64,000 nt of DNA, taken from positions 186,001 through 250,000 of the forward strand of contig LLEY01000073.1 of the NCBI GenBank assembly GCA_001414485.1. Reading direction: 5' to 3'. Positions 36,001 to 47,676 of this stretch are shown in pieces. The stretch comes from Calycina herbarum. Taxonomy: Eukaryota > Ascomycota > Leotiomycetes > Helotiales > Pezizellaceae. How positions within the stretch are numbered: position 1 is the first letter of the stretch; the number at the start of each line of letters is the position of its first letter. Made by a program: the position numbers and the translations under genes. The notes under the pieces were generated by a model. The model had not been told where the DNA came from and made no database searches. It saw nothing but the letters and a program-made list of their open reading frames with translations.

Positions 36001-36826
36001 TGCAAGGACGTTTCTCGGGAGCGGCCCGTTTTTTACCCTTGCAGCAGCCATTTGAAGATTTCTCTTGGTCTATACGGAGTAATTAGCTTCGCCGTAGATA
36101 ATTGATTGCGTGCATGTTGGAGGTTTCGTACCTTTCCCCGCGGATGTTTTCGGCACTGTTGCGCCGCTCCTGCGCTTCCTGCAGGAGGAAGTTGGCACAC
36201 CTGAGACAGTTACACCACCGCCTCTAGCAGTCTTTTCGGAGTTTTCATCTAAAACAATTATTGTAAGTAAATAGACATGTAAGATATAGGGACCGTCTAC
36301 TCACCAGCACAACATCCATCATGTGTGTCCTTGCTTTCCTCTTCGATTGGAGCCGATTTGCCAGCGGTGGCGGGTTCAGAAGCACAGCAGCTGTCGATAG
36401 TAGACTCCTCTGTAATAGATGTGAGTACGAAATCTATAGATAGTGAGAAGGATGAAGTAGATTTACCTTTATCTTTACTGCAGGAAGAGGTGGTGCAGCA
36501 ACCAGTGCCGCTTTCTCCTTGCTTCGCGCAACCACCTTCAGATTCAGGATCTTCTGTGCAACACAAATCAGTGACGTCCAGATGAAATATTAATTGGTTG
36601 GGTCGTAAGTTACCAAGAGAAGGTTGCGACTCAGCACAGCCATCTTCCAAGCATGTTCGTGTTGCCAAATTAACCAAGCAAGATTCTGTAGAACGATGCC
36701 AGAAGTCAGCCTTGTTGGGGTCGGAGTCGTCACACCACAGATTGTGTATCGATACGCACCATCACAGCAGTCCTTCTTTCCTTCACTTGGTGCCTGGCAG
36801 TCTCGGGCGCACTTAGGAGACTCCAT
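33050..36826 (-). CDS. crpA: CrpA-like copper-exporting P1B-type ATPase
   Basis: Six exons (36760-36826, 36614-36685, 36467-36553, 36305-36409, 36132-36248, 33050-36069) give 1155 residues. All five introns are in phase 1 with clean GT/AG. The N-terminus (about residues 1-330) is a metal-binding tail with nine CC pairs (DCCDG, GCCTT, SCCAS, GCCKG and others) and a His/Asp-rich DDHEEEHGDDHGHD. One HMA domain carries GMTCVGC (about 355-361). The catalytic core has TGEALP (about 685), the Cu-site SCPCALG in a membrane helix (about 796), the phosphorylated Asp in DKTGTLTEG (about 841), HP (about 879) and GDGTND (about 1045). Eight membrane spans are expected. It should pump excess Cu(I) from the cytosol across the plasma membrane, as Aspergillus CrpA does. 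Induction by a copper-responsive factor such as AceA is known for that family; no site was tested here. Confidence 0.93.
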
Positions 36827-37137
36827 GGTGAAGCCAACAGAGGTGGTAATACTTCGTACTCGTGTTGTGTTCCGTTGTAGTTGTGAGATGGCGCAGATGG
36901 GGGAGCTCGTAGTAAATAACACCAGCTTGTCGAGCTCAAAGCGCACGATGAAACCCCTCACCAAATTCTGGAACTTGAGGGATAACGGCAAATGTCACGT
37001 GCATGGCAAGTTTCTGAATCTTCTGGAATTCTTGGCCTGCTTTTTCTTTCGGATCAAAATTCCATTGGTGGAAACCAAATATAACGCATCAATGTCCACG
37101 TCACAAGAAAATCTTCTGGGAAAAGCTTCGTGCCTAA
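36827..37137. other. Promoter region of the copper ATPase gene
   Basis: 311 bp upstream of the start codon up to the MITE-like element. I see no certain copper-response site by eye. Confidence 0.35.
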
Positions 37138-37596
37138 GGGCCTGTTTGGCTCGCACATATTCCTACTTTTTTAAGATATACACTAATAAAAATAATAAGA
37201 GAATATATAATATGTACATATATATTATAATATGCGTAGGCGTTTGGCTAGCATATATTATAGTACGCACTTCTGCTTACACTTCCTTATAATATGTATA
37301 TTAAGATATATACTACTAAAATTCAATAATATAATCTTTTTATCTCTATACTCTCAACTTATATATACATGTATATATTCTCCTACTTCCCCACCCATAA
37401 CTACTACTAAGCCTACTATAATCACTAGAATCGACAAAATGTGTACTAAAAATATATACTGAACCTGCTCTAAGCTAAACAGGTATAGATTATATATAAG
37501 AGAAAAAGCCAGATATATACAAGCATCTTTTAGGCCTATACTCGTATACAAATCTTATATATCTATAATAAATTATGTGCGTGCCAAACAGGCTCC
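37138..37596. mobile_element. MITE-like element with Tourist-type termini
   Basis: About 459 bp of very AT-rich, non-coding sequence between inverted ends. The left end reads GGGCCTGTTTGGCTCGCACA; the right end, read inward, is GGAGCCTGTTTGGCACGCAC. TAA immediately precedes the left end, the site used by PIF/Harbinger-type elements, but the right flank reads AAG, so the duplication is imperfect or lost. It lies about 310 bp upstream of the copper ATPase start codon. Confidence 0.6.
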
Positions 37597-38134
37597 AAGG
37601 TAATTAACAATGACAGGGAAAATTTAGTTGGTCGACGAAACATGATTTCAGCATCCGTGAGGTCTATCACTCCAGGCTACTTGCACTCGTCACGGCACAG
37701 ATTGTGCTTGTGCTTCCAGATAGATATCGTTTTAGATCTTAGGTAAATTAGCAGGGCGTTGTCCAAAAACAGAACTGAAAAGTGTAAATTGTAGATGTTT
37801 ACCTGTAGGATAATTTTCGTAGCTATTAAATCTTTATAAGTGGTTTAATTAAATACATAAACCATGTTAAAGGAGAGATAGTTGTGTAAGCACGGAGCAT
37901 AATTTGTCTCGTCACCCGTGCAACTAGCCTCGACATAGGAAAGTAAACAGACAACCAAGGAACGACGAATAGGTAATGGAAAATGTTAAGCGATCATCAA
38001 GATCTGCCGAAAAAGGAGTAATTAATTGGCACTCGTAAAATAAAACTATGTTCAAAGAATACAAACGTCAATAGGCGTAGATACTTTACAAAAGTACCCG
38101 CTCATAACAACTACAAATTTACAAATTCCTTGCA
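37597..38134. other. Intergenic region
   Basis: 538 bp between the MITE-like element and the stop codon of the cupredoxin-like gene. No feature was recognised. Confidence 0.35.
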
Positions 38135-39967
38135 TCACCGCCACCCATTCTGCTGATGACTCTCGTACTGTGGCGCCCTATCGTTCGGGCTGTGTATATT
38201 CTGCATCGTTCCATCTTCCGGGCTGCTGACGTTGGCCTCTCTCCCCGCTCCCCACGTGTCGCGCGTGTGGTTGCTTTCTGGGCTCATAATATTCGCCAGG
38301 TCATTTCCAGGCACATATCCTGCTCCAAAAGTCCCCACGGAGTGAGTGGGCGACAGTTCTCTCACGCTATCCAGTTCACTCTTTTCGTTCGCGTTGGCGG
38401 CGTAATGTGTTCCCTCATCTCCAGGCATTTCGACCACATTCCAGGCCGCCAATTCAGTTGGTGATGATATGCCGTGCAACTCGCCTCCCTTTGGAGGAAC
38501 GGAAGGCCGTCCTTCGGCTTGTCGGGCGGCGTACAAGGATGCGGCATTATTAGAGGTCGTATCAATTGGTGCAACCCCGTGATTCCTGAATCCTGAATGT
38601 CCATCTTGGGTTGTTCCTCCAAGTGTGGTGGGGGATGATGGCGCACCACGCTGGGAAAATTGGTCTTGGTCGCCGTATTTTTCGCGGTCGGTGGCTTTTT
38701 GCTGTTGCTTTCTTCGTCGCAAGAATAGAAGTGCCAACAATCCGAGTATACCAACACCTGCAACGGATCCGATGGCTGCTCCTGCTTTGGCGCCGGTGGT
38801 CATCCCGCTTACTGAACTGGGCGCTTGTGCGATCGCGAGTGCCCGGAATGCTGACTCGGATTGAGTGGCAGTAGGATTCAGAGCGAATACCATACCCTCC
38901 TGGCAATCCGACGATTGCTTTGAGTAAAAAAATTGGGCGGTGGATACATTGACGGCAAGAGAAATTTCGGTCGCACTGTTGCCTGTGTAATCGGAATCGA
39001 AGCCGTTGGAAAGTTTATCGCATGGTTTATCGAAGGTTGACTGGGTAATTGAGTGGTTTCCAGATGAGAATTCAAAGACAACTTTATCTCCAACTTGTGC
39101 GCTTACTGAGCTAGGAATAAATGTTGGACCAGCTGCTGCTAGAACCTGTGAATTGTTAGAGATATTCCTAATAGGTATTGGATACAACTGACTGTGTAAG
39201 TCTGCCCTGTAGCTGCCACGATTCCCGAGGAACTTGTCGCCGTCGCGGTTCCCGATGAGGCTGTTGTGGCCGAAGTAATACTTGCGACTTGGGCAACTCC
39301 AAACGCGAAACCTTCATATGGAGATGCATAAGCCGCCGCCTGCGTGTCCGTAGCTGAGAAAGTTGTCGTCGCGGTGACACCAGCCGTTCCATAAGCGGTT
39401 ACGACCACCGGAGTCGCCATAGAACTAGAAGATTGGGGTTCAATTTTTGCTTCTTGAGGAAGATCCGAAAATAATTGTTGACTTACATTGGTGTATAACA
39501 TGTGCCCCCAAATGCCGGTCTATCAGAGAATGCCATTGTCTTTGGATTCGTAAACTTGTACCCGCTATTTGGAATGTCAGTAAACAGTTATAGAAGATAG
39601 AAGGGTACTCGTACCTCGGGCAACAAGCGATATAATTTGAGGTAAATGGTCCGACAGAACTGTAGCTTTGAGGACAAACAAGTGCTTTGAAAGCACCTTG
39701 GGTCACACCTCCAGCCGATTGTAAAATACTTTCGATATATTGTGTTGGATAACAATCCGTCATTGTAGTTCCAGGGACAGGCACGACTACGTTCATCCAA
39801 ATCTCCCATTCCCGGTTCTCCAGCATCGTCAGACGATTTTGCGTACATGCTGTATTGGTGGGCATGAAAGTCGTGGTTAATGTTGGTGTCACCACCGCAC
39901 TGGCTATCGAAGTTGTTAAAGACATAATTAATAGACGTATGAAGCTATCTCGACCAAAGAGTGACAT
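38135..39967 (-). CDS. Membrane-anchored cupredoxin-like (serine-rich) surface protein
   Basis: Four exons (39615-39967, 39487-39564, 39193-39424, 38135-39145) give 557 residues; introns are 50, 62 and 47 nt with consistent phases. The N-terminus (MSLFGRDSFIRLLIMSLTTS) is a signal peptide, and a Cys-containing extracellular part follows (DCYPTQYIES, SYSSVGPFTSNYIACCP). A Ser/Thr/Ala-rich stretch leads into a cupredoxin-like domain (FIPSSVSAQVGDKVVFEF, GNHSITQSTFDKPC, FDSDYTG, FFYSKQSSDCQEGMVFALNP). Next comes one membrane span (AIGSVAGVGILGLLALLFL) stopped by RRRKQQQ, then a cytosolic tail of about 190 disordered residues. This architecture is common in fungal surface proteins. The His of GNHS and the later Cys fit type-1 copper ligand positions, but copper binding is inferred. 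The start at 39967 was preferred over the longer frame because it gives the signal peptide. Confidence 0.85.
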
Positions 39968-42900
39968 TCCTGGGTGAGGAGGGTGAAGAGATAGAAAGGA
40001 AGGATTCCGGCGTGTGGGTGAGGGGACGATCATACTATTGTACTTTTCCCTCATCGATCCTTGCGGAAAAGATCCCCACCGAGGAGGGAATGGAGTTCAT
40101 GAACGAAAAGCTCCGCAGCCCATTTCGGTATCCGCCTTGGATTGGGTACAGAAAACAGGGGGGATGGAAGAGGCCGGTTCCTGAACTGAGCACAGTTAGT
40201 CAGAAATTCAGGACATCGAGGAATTCCTTGCAGCTGCATCTTTGGCAGGGGCTTGCTTCGTGGATTGCTTCACGCGTACGGCACAGTCACTTGACCAGGG
40301 CTGCGCCGTTGACATTGTCCAATATTTTAATTAGCTTCCTATTTCCTTGAGGTTCGCACATCTTGGGCACAGGAGATTTTAGGTTTGTGCGGGAATTGAG
40401 CATTTCGATGGGGAAAATACTCTACATGGACATCAAGAAAGAGGACGTATGGGTCATCGTGTGCTGGGGAGGATTCTTCCCCCATAGCCCTCTCATCCAT
40501 CTTTCCTCTCATCCCTGTTCAAGATCCACTCGCCTGCCCCCACGATGAACCGTTTCAAAATAGATCGAGCGAGATCTCATTGGATAACTCAGTTGAGGCG
40601 TGAAGAAGCTTAATTGAAGGATGCAATGAAACCCAAAATCCACGTGTTTAGCCAGCTTCGGCTGAATCGACATGTTACGAGGTACGGAGAACGGACGGAC
40701 CTGAGGATGGCTTTTATGAATGTAGGGAAGCTTCTGTGAAATGGTAGATGGCGGGGTTCCCATAAGTATTCGCGACAAAAGTGTTTCTTGCAGTCCTGGC
40801 ACACAATGTTCGTTGAAGAATTCATACGGGCAACTTTAAACTCGCCACGTCCCGATTTTCGTTTAGCGCTCTCAAACGCCTAAAACTCGGTCCCTATTCG
40901 CTGCTCCTAGTGCCCCTGATGCACCTGAACCTTCTTAACATCAATTTGGCGCCAAACCTCTAGAAAGTTGGAAACGCGCTCAACCTGGGGAAGCTGGGAA
41001 ACATACAACACTAGGTAACCATGTTTTATCCCTCACGATAACCAGTCGAGAACCAAAGCGCGACAAGATAAGCATATAAATAGTCTAGGACTAGTTCACG
41101 ACTAGTCGCCTAGCTTCGCCAGCACTAAATATAAACTTTAGCCCCAAACTTAGCGCCCTAATTGGTTTCTTTAAGCAACACCGTTGAAACTGGCATTACT
41201 TATTCGGACAAGTCGGAAAGAGAGTTTGTGTGCGCCTAACTTTGAGAAACAGTCGAGACTCGAGAACAAGTCCAGAACGTGGCAGCTCCAAGAAACAGAG
41301 TTCCACGTTTCCCGGCTGTATTTCACGCGAAGGATCGCTGGTGCAGATCGCCCGCCCCTATCGCCACTCTGCACGAAAGCGTGTCAAGAAGCGAAATCCT
41401 TCAGCGTTCATGGTCATGATATGAATACCGAAATCTTTCAATTCTTTCTTCACCAAGTACCGTTTTACTCACCTGTTCAATTGCGCCACTTGCTAGTGAT
41501 AACGGAAAGTGGATATACTAAGTCCGTGTTGTCAAATTTGCGAACGTGGCGGGAACCCGTGCTTTTCCGATATTCTGTGAGAGTGGGCTTGGTGGAGAAT
41601 TTGCTTCTGGCATGTCAAAGGGCACTCGTTGAAAGCTTGTGTTGCGGTGTGAACTGCACTGCCTGCTGTCACCTCGTGTTCTTCAGCGCAGCGCTGGCCC
41701 CCAACCTCTCAAATTTTGATGCTTTTTTTTCGAATCGTTTCCAGATCAGTTGATGCTCTCAATTTGGCTGATGCGCACCTTGTTCTGACCTACGATTGGT
41801 CACAGGTACTCTGTACGCAACCGCCCACTGCATTAACAACAAGGACGCCTGGGAGAAACTCCATTGCAGTCAAGGTCGTTGAGATATAATTTTTCTGTAC
41901 CAAGAGGGCAGTAACCGCGTGTCAGGCGAGGAGATTGAATTTGGCGCAACCAGTCATCTCGCTTCCCAGTCTTGGGAATAGTTCATGCACAAATAGGTTT
42001 ACTTCTTCTCGTATGTTTTCTTTTGAGCTTGCTTGCGAAAAACACCGTTAGTCTCCCTCCAATGTCTCATTTTCTCGTTCCTCTCCAGTCAATCGGCACT
42101 CAACCGCCCAACGGCCAGACGGAAACGGGTTACGCCTTACAGGGTTGGCATTTCCTCTCCACGATCTCCGCACGCCGTTCAGGGAACGCCAAACATCGAC
42201 CTTACGGGTCCTGAAGTTTTGATTTGTGAACCCCTGGTCTTATGAGCCCAGAACTTTCAGCCTCTTTGGGCAAACAATTCGGCGGCGTCAGACCACCACG
42301 TGGATCAGAGTGATTACCAAACAAGCCATTGTTCTCGATATCGGTATCATTTAATTGCAAAACTCAGACTGTCAGACTGAGAACGAAGTGCGAATTTTGG
42401 TATTACGAGTACCTCGCTGCCACGTATATAACTTCCGACCGTATACCCGTTCTTCCACTTCTTCCGATCCTCCCCCCGCTGATACGATGAACACAATGAA
42501 TTACATATACATTCCCATCATCTAAACCTCAGGAACGCAATACTGAGCCCAACAGAATACCCAGGGGGTTTGGGTAACTCGGGACAAACAAAATTTCAGC
42601 CTCAGACCCAACTCCCGGCGTAGCGGCGGCCAATCAAATCCCAGGCATCGAAAACTGGTTTGGCGCGCGACTCCATAAAAGATGTCTTGAAGATTAGAGT
42701 ACGGCGTTTAAACACTCCACACGTATATTGTTAATGGGTGTGTGGGGTCTGAGGGGGCTGGAGAGAAAGATGTATTTATTTGAGGAACATTGGGGGCTTA
42801 GATGTGATTCAGAACCCCACTACTTCGTAACTTTCATTCCAACCTGTTGGGATAGGTTTTGAGATCCGAAACCTGGTTTTTTGTTTTTGTTGTCGGAGAT

Positions 42901-44535
42901 ATGTGTGCTGATGATTAAGTGTAAGTTTCTCAGCCTTATTTTTTGTTGTGTGGGGTCCGTGTTGATTATTAACTCCGGATGTTCAGCCGGTTTTTATGTA
43001 TCGGGGTTTCATGGAGAAACATTGCTTATGGTCTTGATGAATAAGTTATGGACGTTAACTTTTTTGTGTTATTTTAATGATACGATTGTACGAAATAGAC
43101 GAGTTCATGTTGTCTTTGAAGAGAAATCCTTGATCCCGTCATCTATCAAGTTTGCGATATATATCGATAATCGATAATTTATATAAAAGTATTGGCGCCC
43201 AAGTCTAAGTAAAATAGTTGAAATGTCTCACTAAAGTTCCGAGGACATAACAAATCAAAATATATCTCTCCCCCAACCCCTGTTCCTTACATTTAATATC
43301 TCACTCAGAAGTCAGAAACTCCCCAATATAAAAATGGCATTCTTTCAAAGTGCTATATATTTATAATCCCCGTGGATTCACCGGATCACATACTCCGTTA
43401 TGCAGTTTCTGCATCGGCGGTGGATGAATTTTCAAGAAAACTTAAGGTTATTGATACTATTACTCGTATTGCCACAAGCACTTTCTTGGTGTTATTCTTG
43501 GAGATACTTATTATATTTAAGCGAGCTTTGAATTGACAGAGAAGCTTCACCAAAACTTCACAAGAATATCTGCGAAGCTTACAGTGGGAGGCTAGATTTA
43601 GGAAGAAAGCCGGCTGTATAAGAGATATAAGCTTGGTTATCAATAGGAATAGGTGAGTAAAGTAACCAATTTCATCTCATTGAGCTCGGAATACTTTTAG
43701 CAAGTCTGTTTTTCAAGATAGTAAATCCCATGATTCTGTAAGATAACAAAAATAACAGTTGATGCGGATCAATAACCAAGACCCCTAGAAAGAAAATTGA
43801 TCGTTGAGCTTCAAGTTATGCAACAATTGAATTGAGAACGTTCGAGTCATTCTTACGCGCACACCTATGTGAGTTAGGAATCCTGGAACAATTGACTTGA
43901 ATGTTTCAAGAAAGTTAGGATAACAAAGGGTAACAAAAGGTAACGAAAGTAATTTATAACAAGCCGTTCGTTTAATTACTCGAGGCTGTTTAGTATAATG
44001 TTGTTTTGCTGAGGTAGAAGCCCAGCGATCTATGCCATGTATCTCTCCCTCAGAGAGAGACTTAGGTGCCGATACGAAGTTCATCGTAAATATCGCAATA
44101 TATTATCGGGTCACTTCGATCCAGGTTGAGTTTTGATGTACACTCCCCGCCCCCGAATACCGTATCGATCATATCCGTGCCCAAGTCTCCTCTCCTTAAA
44201 CTTCACCCTCCATAATTATCGATATTGTACATCCTTGTCACCAATGAAATGACGAAGGGATTATTCGTTATTCGCCACATAGTACTTGATGACTAATAAG
44301 AACATCGAATGAAGAATAGGCATTCATAGCATTGTTCTTGCCCCTTTTCTCTTTAACACTTTGATGCATTTTATCTGTTATCTGTTTCCAGCCCTTTGAA
44401 ACCCATCAAAGACAGTTTTAAACAAAAGTAAATGATGCATGTGAAATTTACTGCACTTGCCGACTGACTCTTCATATCTAAGACTCGCATTCATCATTCT
44501 CACCTTACAAGAAATATACAACAACACGATACATT
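39968..44535. other. Long gene-poor region
   Basis: About 4.6 kb with only weak open frames. The longest is 189 codons, plus strand, 41184-41753; it shows no domain and a Cys/Ser/Arg-rich composition typical of chance frames. There is no RIP-type AT enrichment and no repeat large enough to define an element. The left end must include the promoter of the cupredoxin-like gene. Confidence 0.45.
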
Positions 44536-45252
44536 ATGACTAACAACACCAGCCTTACTCGTTTCGTCGATTTGCCAGCTGAAATTCGACTAATGGTATG
44601 GGAAGCCGCATATGAAAATACTCAGCGTCGTGAAGTAGGTGTCGATTTTCATTTCACCTCTGAGGGGCAGGTTTGGCTTGACCTTTTCACTAACTGGGAC
44701 AAAGAATTAAATGATGATGATGAAATTCCTCCATTGCATACTAGTCTTCGTAGCCTATTTGAGGTTAACAGGGAGTCCTTAGTCTTTATCAAGGGTCGGT
44801 TCGTCCAACCCTTTTCAGCTGACTTGGTAACTCGGCGCTCAAAGGGGCCTCCGGAGAGTTCCCAGTTCGATATCTCAAGGGATACACTCTACCTTCGCTC
44901 TCCATATCGTGATTTCGAGAAAATTTTCCAAAACATGTGGGGAGTTGAAAAGGAGCTGTTTCCGCTGCTTCGACCGTTCCGTTTTCTCTTTGGTAAGAAC
45001 GATGAGCTGGTGGCGAAAAACTTGACGAGTCTCAAGATAGACTGCGACCTTGGCCGCTCCTGTGGGCTTATGGTAATAATAGACTCTGACGAGGAAGAAT
45101 CGGAGAACCCTCAAGAGGTCACTGATATCAAAGCTTATTTGCCTAACCTAAATAAACTTCGCACCTGGTGTAAATGCGGGATAGGATTTGATTGCACGGC
45201 CGCTAACCAGAAGGGTGTTGAAGTGATTTCTGAATGGTTGCTTTCTGACTAA
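44536..45252 (+). CDS. 2EXR domain protein
   Basis: Single exon, 238 residues. The N-terminus shows the family signature FVDLPAEIRLMVWEAA (residues 10-25). Then come a region with LHTSLRSLFEVNRESL (the RSLxxVNRESR-type motif) and RDTLYLRSPYRDFE. A pyrimidine-rich leader precedes the ATG (CTCACCTTACAAG at 44500). 2EXR proteins are abundant and expanded in filamentous ascomycetes and have no proven biochemical role. The C-terminal half includes an acidic loop (IDSDEEESENPQE). It lies beside two HET genes, a frequent association in these genomes. Confidence 0.85.
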   Translation: MTNNTSLTRFVDLPAEIRLMVWEAAYENTQRREVGVDFHFTSEGQVWLDLFTNWDKELNDDDEIPPLHTSLRSLFEVNRESLVFIKGRFVQPFSADLVTRRSKGPPESSQFDISRDTLYLRSPYRDFEKIFQNMWGVEKELFPLLRPFRFLFGKNDELVAKNLTSLKIDCDLGRSCGLMVIIDSDEEESENPQEVTDIKAYLPNLNKLRTWCKCGIGFDCTAANQKGVEVISEWLLSD

Positions 45253-45626
45253 AATTTCTGGAGTGCTCAACTACAGTTCTTCGTTTCATTCCTTAGCTTA
45301 AATCTTCTTTGACAACACTTCAAAGTAGGAAGCGAAATTTAGCAAATCACACTTCTAGTTCAATTAAACTAATCACAACACAATAATATAAGTACACATT
45401 TACCAGAAAGCTTTAATTTCCCTATATTTTAGTACGAATAGTCGTCGTACCACTTACTTGAAAGAACCAACCTTGTCATATAACTATCACAAGACAAAGA
45501 ATTATCATGATAATTTTCGTTGCCTATATTTTATTTGTTGGCCTCCATTTCGACAACAAAATTAATTGAAAAACGAACAATGATAGCTATAACTTCACAT
45601 GAAAGAAAACCTTACTAAACACCATC
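45253..45626. other. Convergent spacer
   Basis: 374 AT-rich bases between the convergent 2EXR and HET genes, presumably both 3' UTRs. No hairpin terminator is expected in a eukaryote and none was sought. Confidence 0.4.
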
Positions 45627-47515
45627 CTATTGGACGACAAAAACACTATCCTCTTCTAAATCCTCGCAGTACACTTCATCCACTATCTCACCATCCATGA
45701 TCCCAGCCACATAAGCCACACAACAAACAGCATAAATTGGGCCCCGTTGATCATCATGAGCTTGTAATTTTGGTCTGAGAACAAAAGGTGCAGGAGCCCC
45801 AAACCAAATAGCTAAATGATCACCCTTTTCGATGAATCTAGGACCAATACCACAAAATCCCGTAGCCGTGATGAAGAAGCAGGAATTTGGTAAGTGGTTC
45901 AAGAGACTCAATCGATAGTCTCGACTGCTTTCATTATCCTCATTCTCGTCATGACTAGTACCTTGCTGGTTTTCCAATATTTGTTTGTACATTTCTCCGT
46001 AAGATTCGGGTGCCGCTTCTCGTGATGCTCCGGAGTATGCTTTATTTGCGATCAAAGTCCTCCAGAGTGGTTCTTTTGTCTTGAAACTAGTCAAATATGG
46101 TCGATTCTCTGAATTGGACGCTGCAAGTCCACAAGCTCTTTCTGCCAGAGCTTCAACTTGGTGGAGCTGAGTCAGGCATTTCACACCCTCGTCGAATACA
46201 ATCATGTCGACAACAACATCGATAGGTAAACCTCGAATACAGAGCGTTCGTAGGTCTGAGTCAACTCGCCCGTTTACTGCGTCACTACCAGGCCCGGAAG
46301 CTCCAATCCCAGGCGGATGGAAACTAATTGGACTAAGGAGTGACTTGCTTCCGAGTTTTGGAACCCAAGATGGGAAGGAAAGCTCCGAAGGAGTTGGTCC
46401 TGCAAGTTCCATCCTAGAAAGCAAAAAAGCCCCTTTACCCTTTTGAAAGATATGTGCCACCGCCTCGGCAAAGACTGTTCCAAGAGATCTGTCGTAATTT
46501 ACAGTAAAGAATTGCCTGTCTTCCTCGCTTAACATTCCTAGCAAGCCATATATCCTGTCTCTCGGCTCTGTCGCATTTGCGGAAACGGTATTAAGTAGCA
46601 AGTCTCGTAACTCCTCGCTTCCTTTGGTAGTCACACCCACACGGAGATTGTTGAAAAGATCAATTTTGATGGCTGCAAGACGAACACCTTCAGGCTCACT
46701 TTTTTTATCCGCATTCCCTCCCTCATCTTCAAACAATACCATCCCCATTTTCGAAAACTCCTTCATAGCCACCCTCTGCCATACTCCGAACAACGTATTC
46801 CAATTCGTCCAAGTATGTCCACAGCCAACGAGGGGATCTTGATTGGCGAGGACTAGTTCTTGAATCGTCCACAGGCGAGTGAACCTATAATGAGGATCAC
46901 GGAGTCAGTTTACTTCTTTGAGAAGTTTTTGAGAGTTTTGGGGTATGTATCCGGAGTAAGGAAGCCTTACTCCTAAAACGACGACTAGAAAAGGAAAATA
47001 TTCCCGGAGAATCTCACACACCATTTTCGTTCAACAAGCTCTAAGTAAAAAGAGAAAAGCTTTTGGGATATTTCCTCAGCAATAACCTTGTCGTGAAGAA
47101 CTTGGGACATCAACCTGAATGCCTCAACGCTGGTCTCTGAAGACTCTCCGAGCCATATCAATACCGGCTTTGCACTTGCATAAATCCCACCCATCATAGC
47201 AACCTGGCTATTTCGTTCACTGGTATCCTTCTGATTAATACACAAAGCGTCGATCCATATTCTTCGAGGCTTGTCTGGTAGTCGAAGGTACCGAAGAGCA
47301 ATGGCGAGGTTTCGAGTGACTGGGAAAGTGATTCCGTTGAATATTATGGTTTCTTGAATTGATGCATCTCCCCAGACGTAAGATAAGGCTTCAAACTCGG
47401 GGTTCTCTGATAAGGAAATGGTTTCGGTTGAGCATTGAATTTCAGGACCAGTTTTCAGGGGTTGGAGAATGAGCTGTCTGATTTCCTTCTTTGCGGGATC
47501 CAAAGAAAGGTACAT
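45627..47515 (-). CDS. HET domain protein 1 (heterokaryon-incompatibility type)
   Basis: Exons 47022-47515 and 45627-46884 give 583 residues; the intron of 137 nt is phase 2 (donor GTGTGTGAG, acceptor CATTATAG). The HET domain spans about residues 40-190, with the usual order EALSYVWGD, IWIDALCINQKD, MGGIYASAKPVLIWLGE and, across the junction, KWFTRLWTIQELVLA. The C-terminal part has the conserved ATEPRDRIYGLLGM block and FVLRP near the end, which is typical of this subfamily. HET proteins act in allorecognition and cell death after fusion of unlike mycelia, with the domain related to TIR folds. Whether this one acts so is unknown. Confidence 0.9.
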
Positions 47516-47676
47516 TTTATGGACTCATCACGAGTAATGGTGATTAAGGATGAAATATGAGGTTTTCAGATACGTGCCATCGGTATTTGGTGAGCTGCAG
47601 GTGGTACTAAATACCCCGCTTTGCCAAATACCGCCCCCACGATGCTTGCCTATCTCGACAATGCTCCTCACCATCT

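Noticed and set aside
37232..37551. Short frames in the AT-rich segment at 37140-37590
   Set aside because: They lie within the inverted-repeat element and are of low complexity.
41184..41753. 189-codon plus-strand frame
   Set aside because: No domain, signal or splice context. The Arg/Ser/Cys-rich composition fits a chance frame.
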